Of a DNA stretch of 64,000 bases, positions 32,693 through 39,782 are shown piece by piece. A program made the position numbers and the translations under genes. The notes below the pieces were generated by a model. That model ran no database searches and had not been told where the DNA came from. It saw only the letters and a program-made list of their open reading frames with translations. The stretch comes from Phycisphaera sp. (GTDB lineage Bacteria > Planctomycetota > Phycisphaerae > Phycisphaerales > UBA1924): assembly GCA_020639255.1 (NCBI GenBank), contig JACKGZ010000003.1, positions 186,001 through 250,000 of the forward strand. The letters are read 5' to 3'. How positions within the stretch are numbered: position 1 is the stretch's first letter; each line of letters opens with the position of its first letter.

Positions 32693-33472
32693 ATGACGCA
32701 GGCGGATCCGATATCTAGGAAGCCCAATCGACTCCTGCGATGGGTCGAGATGCTCGGGATCTTCTTCGTCCTCCCCGGGCTCGTGGCCCTGGTGACGGAC
32801 CCCGCCGAGCGAGTCCGGCCGCTGACTCATTGGCTTGGCATCGAGAGTTTCTATCACTTCGCGCAGGGCGGGATCCGCTTCCTCTTTCCGGTCCTCATCA
32901 CGATCGGTCTGATCGCGGCTCTGACGCTCGTCTTCGACAAGTCCTTCGACAACCGTCGCCTCTGGGGCTGGAGAGAGACAAGGCCCGAACTACGACGCGT
33001 GCTGATGAACTTCGTGGCGCTCGGGCTCGCGCTGCTTGTGCTCGGGTTTGTGCTCGAAAGGTACACGAGTGTGTTCCGATTCGCGGGCTCCGAGGGCGAG
33101 CAGCTCTCCGCCTTCCTGCGCCTGCCCCGTGAACGCCCGTGGATCCTGCTCCTGATCGCGATCGGATACCCGTGGGCGAGCGCGTACCCGCAGGAGATCA
33201 CGCACCGGGCGTTCTTCTTTCATCGCTACAGCGGGCTCATGCCGACGACCTGGCTCGTCACGGTGAACGCGATCGCGTTCATGTGGCTCCACGCCCCATT
33301 CTGGAGCCCGGAGGCCTTGGCGCTCACGCTGCCCGGGGGCGTGCTCTTTGCGATCACGTACCAGCGCACCAAGAGCACGCTCGCGGCCACGATCGAACAC
33401 GCGCTCTACGGCTGGTGGGCGTTCTTCACGGGCTTTGGGTGGTTTGTCTTTACCGGATCGATCGGGAGATAG
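32693..33472 (+). CDS. CPBP family intramembrane protease-like protein with altered motif 1
   Basis: The 259-residue protein has about seven hydrophobic segments. The CPBP (Abi/CAAX protease-like) motifs are YPQEITHRAFFFHRY near residue 167, FMWLHAPF near 200 and IEHALYGWWAF near 237. Motif 1 usually reads EExxxR. Here the first Glu is Gln (QEITHR), while the second Glu, the Arg and the motif 2 and 3 histidines remain. The family cleaves substrates within the membrane or provides self-immunity to bacteriocins. The start at 32693 is chosen because the upstream frame covers the divergent gene. Substrate unknown. Confidence 0.8.
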   Translation: MTQADPISRKPNRLLRWVEMLGIFFVLPGLVALVTDPAERVRPLTHWLGIESFYHFAQGGIRFLFPVLITIGLIAALTLVFDKSFDNRRLWGWRETRPELRRVLMNFVALGLALLVLGFVLERYTSVFRFAGSEGEQLSAFLRLPRERPWILLLIAIGYPWASAYPQEITHRAFFFHRYSGLMPTTWLVTVNAIAFMWLHAPFWSPEALALTLPGGVLFAITYQRTKSTLAATIEHALYGWWAFFTGFGWFVFTGSIGR

Positions 33473-33480
33473 AACGCGTC

Positions 33481-34794
33481 TTAGACGCCGACTTCGATCC
33501 GTGACATCCGCACAACGCCGCCGACGATGGTCATGACCGGGCGGGCGTGGAAGGTCCAGTCGAGGAACGGCGTGTTCCGGCTCTGGCCGGCGAGGTCCGA
33601 CTCGCTGACGGTCCATTCACGGACGGGGTCGATGAGCGTGACATCGGCGATGCCTCCCTCGCGGAGTTCGCCGAGCCCATTCTCACCCACGTGCTCGCGG
33701 TCGAGGTTGCACAGACGGGCGGGGTTGATCGTCAGGAGTTCGATGAGCCTGGGCCAGTCGATGTGCCCCGGCTCGATCAGGGCTCGGGCGTACCCGGCAA
33801 GGGCGGTCTCGAGCCCGATGATCCCGAAGGGGGCCTCGCTGAAGGGGAGCGATTTCTCGTCGGCGGTGTGCGGTGCATGGTCTGTCGCGAGCACCGTGAT
33901 CACGCCCTCGGCCACACCCCGGCGGAGCGCTTCCAGATCGCTCGTCTCGCGCAGGGGCGGGTTCATCTTGGCGCTCGTGTCGTAGCCGAGGCACGCCTCG
34001 TCGGTGAGCAGCAAGTGGTGGGGCGAAACCTCGGCGGTGACAGGCAGACCCCGATCTCGCGCGGCTTCCACGATGTCCACCGATCCGGCGCAAGACAGGT
34101 GCTGAACGTGGTATCGGCAGTGCGTCTCGCCCACGAGGCGGACGTCGCGCTCGATGATGATCTCCTCGGCGATCCGCGGCCAGCCGGGAAGGCCAAGGCG
34201 CGTCGAGATTCCGCCCGCGTGCATCGCGGCGTTCTGTGTGAGAGTCGGTTCCTGACAGTGCTGCATGAAGGCCAGACCCGCGGCAGCGGTCGCGGTCAGG
34301 ACCGATTTCATGACACCCGCCGAGGCGATCACGTCGCCGTCGTCGGAGATGCCAACCGCCCCGGCCCGCGCGAGCAAACGGATCTCGGCCATCTTCTCGC
34401 CCTTGCGCCCGATTGTGCCTGCCGCGACCGGAAAGACCCGGCACTCGGCACGGCGCGCCTGGTCGTAGACGAATCGCACGATCTCGGGCGAGTCGAGCGT
34501 GGGACTCGTATTGGGCATGCAGCAGACGGTTGTAAAGCCGCCAGCGACCGCAGCCCGGGAGCCGGTCAGGATCGTTTCTTTGTGCTCCTGCCCAGGCTCA
34601 CGCAGGTGGACGTGGGGGTCGATGAGCCCGGGCGAGATGATCAGCCCCGTCGCATCGATGGTCTCGTCGGCCTTGGCAGCGAGATCGCGCCCGATCGTGA
34701 GGATCCGCCCTTCCTCGATCAGGAGATCGGCTTCTTCGTCGCGGCCGGATACCGGGTCGATGACCCGGCCCTTTCTGATGAGGATGCTGGGCAT
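33481..34794 (-). CDS. pyrC: Dihydroorotase (class I)
   Basis: The 437-residue amidohydrolase interconverts carbamoyl aspartate and dihydroorotate in pyrimidine synthesis. The zinc-binding HVHLREPG is at residues 61-68. Other signatures are GGFTTVCCMPNT, the SDDGD segment near 150, the ligand His regions HCQEP and SPHHLLLTD, and the catalytic ATDHAPHTADEK. Length fits class I bacterial enzymes. The gene is monocistronic, converging with the CPBP gene over an eight-base gap. aspartate carbamoyltransferase is not adjacent. Confidence 0.93.
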   Translation of the reverse strand: MPSILIRKGRVIDPVSGRDEEADLLIEEGRILTIGRDLAAKADETIDATGLIISPGLIDPHVHLREPGQEHKETILTGSRAAVAGGFTTVCCMPNTSPTLDSPEIVRFVYDQARRAECRVFPVAAGTIGRKGEKMAEIRLLARAGAVGISDDGDVIASAGVMKSVLTATAAAGLAFMQHCQEPTLTQNAAMHAGGISTRLGLPGWPRIAEEIIIERDVRLVGETHCRYHVQHLSCAGSVDIVEAARDRGLPVTAEVSPHHLLLTDEACLGYDTSAKMNPPLRETSDLEALRRGVAEGVITVLATDHAPHTADEKSLPFSEAPFGIIGLETALAGYARALIEPGHIDWPRLIELLTINPARLCNLDREHVGENGLGELREGGIADVTLIDPVREWTVSESDLAGQSRNTPFLDWTFHARPVMTIVGGVVRMSRIEVGV

Positions 34795-34871
34795 GGCTCA
34801 AGCGTAGCGGGAGGGGGCGAGCCCGGTTGGTCGGGAGCTTAGGAGTGGTCTAGGATGGCCCTCAGGCATTC

Positions 34872-34945
34872 CGGGGTGTAGCGCAGCTTGGTAGCGCGTT
34901 TGACTGGGGGTCAAAAGGTCGCTGGTTCAAATCCAGTCACCCCGA
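34872..34945 (+). tRNA. tRNA-Pro (GGG anticodon)
   Basis: A 74-base cloverleaf: acceptor CGGGGTG/CACCCCG, D stem GCGC/GCGC, anticodon stem TTTGA/TCAAA with loop CTGGGGG, five-base variable region and T arm with TTCAAAT. Position 34-36 is GGG, so it reads CCC/CCU proline codons. No CCA is encoded. Confidence 0.93.
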
Positions 34946-34958
34946 TTCGGATTGAGTG

Positions 34959-35032
34959 GGGCGCATAGCTCAGTTGGCTAGAGCGCTGCCGTCACATGGC
35001 AGAGGTCACAGGTTCGAGTCCTGTTGCGCCCA
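34959..35032 (+). tRNA. tRNA-Val (CAC anticodon)
   Basis: A 74-base cloverleaf 13 bases after tRNA-Pro: acceptor GGGCGCA/TGCGCCC, D stem GCTC/GAGC, anticodon stem CTGCC/GGCAG with loop GTCACAT giving CAC, and T arm ACAGG/CCTGT with TTCGAGT. It reads GUG. No CCA is encoded, and the pair is probably one transcript. Confidence 0.93.
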
Positions 35033-35064
35033 CTTCCCTCTCACTTACCATCAACCCACGGGCG

Positions 35065-36570
35065 TTAGGGCTTGGCTTGCGCCAGTGGTCCCAGGTGCAC
35101 GGCAAATTCCGAGATCGCCGGGCATGTGGAGATGTCGTCCAGACGGAGGCGGATTCGGTCTGTCGTCACCGGCGCAGTCCAGATCAGTTTGCGCGACCCG
35201 ATTCCGGTTCCCGTCGCATACTTTTGCCAGGCGTCATCCACCCAGACATCGAGGTTCCATGCATCCACACGCTGGCCAAGCGGGAGGTACTCGCGGAGGC
35301 TGACGATGTTGAACGTGACGGTTTCCGAGAAAGCGAGTGTCAGGGCTGCAGAGGTGACGGCGTCATCGGTTGCCCAGTAGGTCGATCGCTCGCTATCGAT
35401 CGCACCTTGTGCGGCGAATCGAGGGGAGTTGCCGCGGGTGTTCGTAGCTTTGGCCGTCGCGTTTACGGCAAGGTCTGTCTCGAAGCACGCACGCAGCAGA
35501 TTTCCAAATTCAACGAGCGATGCCTCGTCTTCGTGGTGGATCATCCCCCTTCGATCCGGCGGCACATTGAGCAGGAGTGACGCGCCTCGGCCGACGCTAT
35601 TCATATACAGCGCGAAGAGCTCTTCGGGTGAACGAACTCGGCCGCTCTCGCTTTCATGATAAAACCACCCTGGGCGGATGGAAACGTCCGCTTCGGCGGG
35701 CATCCAACGCGAGCCGTCACGGTGCCCCGTCTCGGCTTCTTGGTACTTCGTTGCGCCGGGTGCGGGTGTACCGCCGGGTTTCAATGGCTTCGGGTCGTAC
35801 GTCGCCCAGCATGGGTCTGCTGCATATCCCGATTCATTTCCGATCCAGCGAATGTCCGGACCGATGTCACTGAAGATGACAGCACCGGGCTGGAGTTCGC
35901 GAACGAGAGCGAATGTCTCTTCCCAGTTGTAGTAGCTTTCGCGATCGATCAATCGCGTTTCGCGGGCGCCGCCGTAGTAGCCGTCACCGCCGTTGGCGCC
36001 ATCGAACCAAACTTCGTAGATCGGGCCGTAATTCGTGAGGAGCTCACGAAGTTGGTTGCGAAAGTAATCGACGTACTCGGGCGTGCCATAGCCAGGATGG
36101 TTGCGATCCCAAGGCGAAAGGTAGACCCCGAACCCCATTCCGTGCAGGGCGCAGGCGTCTGAGATCGCTCGAACGACATCGCCTTGTCCATCCATCCAAT
36201 CGCTCGATGCAACATCATGCGTGGTGTAGGCCGAATCCCACAAACAGAAACCGTCGTGGTGCTTGCAAGTTAGAATCACGGCTGTTGCACTGGCGTCCTG
36301 AAGCACTGACACGATTTGATCGGCATTGAATTCGGTCGGATGAAAGACGCTCGGAGCTTCGTCGCCGTAGCCCCATTCGCGATCCGTGAATGTGTTCGTC
36401 GTGAAATGAAGGAACGCGTAGAACTCGCGGTCATGCCAGGCAAGCTGAGCTGGCGTTGGTGTTGGGCCGTACGGCTTTGGCTCGCTCACAGCTGAGAACG
36501 GCCCGGCGCATCCTATCAATCCGAGTGGGAGGACAGTGAACACCGTGTGTCTAACCCAGTTCATGCGCAC
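35065..36570 (-). CDS. GH29 alpha-L-fucosidase lipoprotein with discoidin-like C-terminal domain
   Basis: The 501-residue protein has a signal peptide and lipobox ending LIGC (C21), so it is probably anchored in the envelope. The GH29 catalytic domain starts at about residue 38 (LAWHDREFYAFLHF). It contains the characteristic LTCKHHDGFCLWDS near 101 and the nucleophile motif EVWFDGANG near 186, the Asp being the expected nucleophile. From about 370 the sequence (AQGAIDSERSTYWATDD...) looks like an F5/8-type carbohydrate-binding domain. It should remove terminal fucose from glycans, fitting a marine or polysaccharide-degrading lifestyle. It follows the tRNA pair on the opposite strand. Confidence 0.88.
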   Translation of the reverse strand: MRMNWVRHTVFTVLPLGLIGCAGPFSAVSEPKPYGPTPTPAQLAWHDREFYAFLHFTTNTFTDREWGYGDEAPSVFHPTEFNADQIVSVLQDASATAVILTCKHHDGFCLWDSAYTTHDVASSDWMDGQGDVVRAISDACALHGMGFGVYLSPWDRNHPGYGTPEYVDYFRNQLRELLTNYGPIYEVWFDGANGGDGYYGGARETRLIDRESYYNWEETFALVRELQPGAVIFSDIGPDIRWIGNESGYAADPCWATYDPKPLKPGGTPAPGATKYQEAETGHRDGSRWMPAEADVSIRPGWFYHESESGRVRSPEELFALYMNSVGRGASLLLNVPPDRRGMIHHEDEASLVEFGNLLRACFETDLAVNATAKATNTRGNSPRFAAQGAIDSERSTYWATDDAVTSAALTLAFSETVTFNIVSLREYLPLGQRVDAWNLDVWVDDAWQKYATGTGIGSRKLIWTAPVTTDRIRLRLDDISTCPAISEFAVHLGPLAQAKP

Positions 36571-36615
36571 AATGTACTTGGGAAGTTCGGTCGATGAAGT
36601 CTTGTTTGGTCCGAT

Positions 36616-37098
36616 TTAATCAGCCAGTTCGAAGACATTCATATCGTGAAAGTCCAACCGAGGGCTGTACGCATGAAGCGTGATCGCCTGCTGACCAGGA
36701 TGGGTCGCGAGGCGGTGAATCGCGTCGTAGTGGCTCGAAACTTGCATTCCGGGAGTCAGCACACGCCTGGCGACCTCACGGACTTTGCCAGTGGAGAGTT
36801 CGGTGTAGCGGGTTTCCTCGATTTCACCCGCGATGATCCGGAATCCACACTCGCTTTGGTCGTGGTCGTGGATGCTGGTCTGAGTGTCTTCCCAGAACAA
36901 CGCGAGCAGCACCCATGCATCACAGGAAGCGATCTCTACACGGTTGTAGGTACCGTTATCGAACTGACCACACCGCTGGATGATCTGTGGATCGAACTCG
37001 AACTCTCTGAACGACTCTGAAACGATGCGTGGGTCGGCACCGGTCTCAACGCAATCACCGAGACAACGAGTGATCTGCTGACGAGTTGAATCGCTCAA
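36616..37098 (-). CDS. Cysteine dioxygenase-like cupin
   Basis: The 160-residue protein shows the cysteine dioxygenase cupin pattern. HDHDQSECGFRIIAGEIEE carries two iron-ligand histidines and the conserved Gly and Glu, and a third His is in IHRLATHPGQQAITLHAYSP. Such thiol dioxygenases oxidise cysteine to cysteine sulfinate or act on related thiols. It is monocistronic. The trhO gene starts divergently about 210 bases away. Substrate cannot be fixed by sequence alone. Confidence 0.8.
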   Translation of the reverse strand: MSDSTRQQITRCLGDCVETGADPRIVSESFREFEFDPQIIQRCGQFDNGTYNRVEIASCDAWVLLALFWEDTQTSIHDHDQSECGFRIIAGEIEETRYTELSTGKVREVARRVLTPGMQVSSHYDAIHRLATHPGQQAITLHAYSPRLDFHDMNVFELAD

Positions 37099-37259
37099 AC
37101 TCGGGTGAAACCGGATGTGATCGACAGGTACGATCTGCAGCCTCCTGCGCCAGATATCGACAGAAGACTATACCCGCCTGCACTACCCCAGTCACCCGAG
37201 GCCTATTGGGCCCAAAACACGCCAGTTTTGGCAGATCAGATCCGCTGGTACCGGACTTC

Positions 37260-37267
37260 TGTATACA
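37260..37267 (+). promoter_or_regulatory. Candidate -10 palindrome TGTATACA upstream of trhO
   Basis: The palindrome lies about 41 bases before the trhO ATG, in the gap between it and the divergent cupin gene. Read on the plus strand it offers TATACA as -10. No strong -35 is seen. Confidence 0.4.
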
Positions 37268-37307
37268 CGATACGTGCGTCGGTTGCGCATGGGACTACGC
37301 TAGTGGT

Positions 37308-38105
37308 ATGGCGAAGCCAGAGCATGCCGACAAAGCGATCTGCGTCGCGGCTCTCTACCGCTTTGTCAACTTGCAAGATGAACGTTCGAACCTACGGGCG
37401 ACCGCCAAAGCGATCGAACACCGAATGGCAGAGCTTGCCATCCGCGGCACGTTGATTCTGGCCGAGGAAGGCATCAATGGCACAATCGCCGGGCCCACTC
37501 CCGCTATTGATCGCATGATTCGTGACCTCGGGGGCCATTTCTTTGCCGGCAAACTCGGTGTCATTACGCCATCGCTTTCGTACTGCGACGCTATGCCGTT
37601 TGAACGAACCGTCGTGAAGGTTCGACGTGAGATCGTGACAATGGGAGTACCCGGCACCCGCCCGACCGAGATCGTTGGGCAGTATGTCGACCCCAGCGAT
37701 TGGAACAAGCTCATCGATGACCCCGACGTCATTGTGATTGACACCCGAAACGATTTCGAGGTTGAGATGGGCACCTTCATCTCGCGCGACGGGTCGGCAG
37801 CGATCAACCCCAGGACGGTGAGTTTCCGCGAGTTCCCGGACTTTGTTGAGCGGTCACGAGCTTCCTGGCACTCCAAGCCGATCGCGATGTTCTGTACGGG
37901 CGGGATTCGGTGTGAAAAGGCCACATCCTATCTGGTCTCGCTCGGATTTCGAGATGTTTACCATCTTCGAGGTGGGATTCTGGGGTATCTACGGGACGTT
38001 GATCCGTCGGTTTCCCGCTGGAAGGGTGGCTGCTTTGTCTTCGATAGCCGTGTCGCGATCGGGCACGGCCTGACGCCCCTTGATCCCCCTCCCTTCAGTT
38101 TATGA
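37308..38105 (+). CDS. trhO: tRNA uridine(34) hydroxylase TrhO (rhodanese-related)
   Basis: The 265-residue protein has the N-terminal ferredoxin-like UPF0176 domain (AALYRFVNL, GTLILAEEGINGTIAG at 48-62) and a rhodanese domain with the catalytic loop CTGGIRC at residues 196-202. TrhO hydroxylates U34 of certain tRNAs at C5. I choose the ATG at 37308 because the upstream frame extension has no conserved sequence and covers the promoter element. Its stop overlaps an in-frame ATG of the following membrane protein (ATGA). Confidence 0.88.
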   Translation: MAKPEHADKAICVAALYRFVNLQDERSNLRATAKAIEHRMAELAIRGTLILAEEGINGTIAGPTPAIDRMIRDLGGHFFAGKLGVITPSLSYCDAMPFERTVVKVRREIVTMGVPGTRPTEIVGQYVDPSDWNKLIDDPDVIVIDTRNDFEVEMGTFISRDGSAAINPRTVSFREFPDFVERSRASWHSKPIAMFCTGGIRCEKATSYLVSLGFRDVYHLRGGILGYLRDVDPSVSRWKGGCFVFDSRVAIGHGLTPLDPPPFSL

Positions 38106-38176
38106 CCCTGAGAATCCGATATTTCCCGGGTGTCTCCCCTAGAAAAAACCGAGTCATTTGTTTAGGGTGTGTGAAT

Positions 38177-39046
38177 ATGCAGATCTTGCAGTTCAAGCAT
38201 CGCGTCAGCCCCCCCGTATCGGGAGAGCGTGCCCGCATCAAGCCATTGAAAGTGGCACTGTTGCTGGCGGCAGGTGTCGGCATTCTGACCGTATTCAGCT
38301 TTGCGGCCAATGTGCTCGCGCTTCGAGACTTCCCGCATGCGCAGAAACTCCAGGCGATATTCAGTGTCGACGAAGAGGACAGCATCGCAACTTGGTGGTC
38401 GGCGCTCACGCTCGCAGGGCTCGGTCTGCTCACGTGGTGCATTGGGTCGCTCCGAATAAGCGACCAACCCACGCAGCGGCTCGCTTGGCGATTGCTGGCA
38501 TTGGGATTCGTCTTTCTCTCGATGGACGAGGCATGCAGGCTGCACGAGCGTATCGGTGGGCTCGTTTCGATTGGCGGCACATTCGAGCACGCACGATGGA
38601 TTCTGCTCTGGCTCCCACTTGCGGCGATACCGGCTTCGGTTATTTTCTGGAAGCTCTGGCGGGCTTCGCCGCAGGTTGTTGTGGGGCTCATCCTTGGTGC
38701 GGGAGTGTTTCTTTCCGGGGCCGTCGGAGTTGAAACATTCAACGGCGTCTACCGAATGAAATCGGAGGTCGCTGCCACGCATCTCGCAGATAGCGGTGTC
38801 GATACGGGCAAGCCGCATGATCGGACTGGAAAGCAGAATATGCGGTACGTTGCAGGCACCGCCGTCGAAGAATGCCTTGAAATGTTCGGGGTTGTGGTCT
38901 GGTACGGTGTCCTTTTCGGTGCGTACAGGAAGGCCCAGTCAGCTGAGGCAGCTGTCCGAAATGAACCGCCATCCTTGGATCCGATCCATACCATTCGACC
39001 GTCGACAGACCCGGCCATGACGGATCTGCGCCGCGCCTCGGTGTGA
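38177..39046 (+). CDS. Hypothetical membrane protein, 289 aa
   Basis: From the ATG at 38177 (MQILQFKHRV) the protein has five or six hydrophobic segments, the first at about residues 24-45. It has conserved-looking acidic/His motifs next to membrane helices: FLSMDEACRLHERIGG near 137 and VEECLEMFGV near 253. An alternative ATG at 38102 overlaps the trhO stop and would add 25 residues, but neither has a strong ribosome-binding site. I do not recognise the family. The motif positions suggest a metal- or ligand-binding membrane protein, which is inference only. Confidence 0.6.
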   Translation: MQILQFKHRVSPPVSGERARIKPLKVALLLAAGVGILTVFSFAANVLALRDFPHAQKLQAIFSVDEEDSIATWWSALTLAGLGLLTWCIGSLRISDQPTQRLAWRLLALGFVFLSMDEACRLHERIGGLVSIGGTFEHARWILLWLPLAAIPASVIFWKLWRASPQVVVGLILGAGVFLSGAVGVETFNGVYRMKSEVAATHLADSGVDTGKPHDRTGKQNMRYVAGTAVEECLEMFGVVVWYGVLFGAYRKAQSAEAAVRNEPPSLDPIHTIRPSTDPAMTDLRRASV

Positions 39047-39182
39047 TAACACCGCTCTCTCGGGAATCTGAAGCCGCAGCAAACCAGAAACGCCAGGCTT
39101 TGGGCCTGTCGGTTGTGATTTCAGTGTACTCTGGCCACAAGCGCAATACGGGAATGTCGCTGAAACCCAAGAGGGGTCTGCT

Positions 39183-39782
39183 TTGCCGTCCGAGCTTCAG
39201 CACACAGCGACCACACTCCTGAAGGTCATCGCCGCCGGCGATGAACGAGCTGCCGATCAACTGACACCCATCGTCTACGACCAGCTCAAAGCCCTTGCGG
39301 GCTCGCTGCTTGTTTCGGAACGAGCGGGCCACACGCTTCAACCGACAGCACTCGTCCATGAGGCCTATGTCCGGCTCATCGATCAGCGGAGTATCGATCA
39401 GTCTGACCGGGCCGCGTTCCTCGGTCTGGCAGCCACGGTCATGCGCCGGGTGCTCGTTGATCACGCACGAGCACGCAACCGTGTGAAGCGCGGCGGCGGA
39501 CTTCGTCGCGTTGAGCTACAAGAGTCCAGGATCTCAGGGCAGGACTCGGGGACGGAGCAAATCGATATCGAAGCCATGGACGCGGCGCTGAACAGATTAG
39601 CAGAATTGGACCCCCGTAAGGCGCGGCTCATCGAGCTTCGATTCTTCGGAGGTCTTGACGAAACCGAAGCCGCGGAGCTGATTGGGATCTCTCGTGCGAC
39701 CGCATCGCGGGAATGGCGGATGGCACGCTCATGGCTGGCCCGCGAACTTGCAGGCGAAACGGGGGAGGCCGACGGTGACTGA
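39183..39782 (+). CDS. ECF sigma factor (planctomycete type), pair 1
   Basis: The 199-residue protein starts at TTG after an AGAGGGG ribosome-binding site. Region 2 (LQPTALVHEAYVRL, AAFLGLAATVMRRVLVDHARAR) and region 4 (ELRFFGGLDETEAAELIGISRATASREWRMARSWL) are clear, and the pattern matches the ECF sub-family that is paired with Ser/Thr kinases in planctomycetes. It should direct RNA polymerase to a small regulon. The downstream kinase gene starts at a GTG eight bases before the sigma stop ends, so the two are coupled and the kinase is the likely partner. No anti-sigma gene is present. Confidence 0.9.
   Translation: MPSELQHTATTLLKVIAAGDERAADQLTPIVYDQLKALAGSLLVSERAGHTLQPTALVHEAYVRLIDQRSIDQSDRAAFLGLAATVMRRVLVDHARARNRVKRGGGLRRVELQESRISGQDSGTEQIDIEAMDAALNRLAELDPRKARLIELRFFGGLDETEAAELIGISRATASREWRMARSWLARELAGETGEADGD

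Noticed and set aside
37086..37307. Upstream extension of trhO
   Set aside because: It contains the TGTATACA element and has no sequence like the family N-terminus. The family start matches the ATG at 37308.
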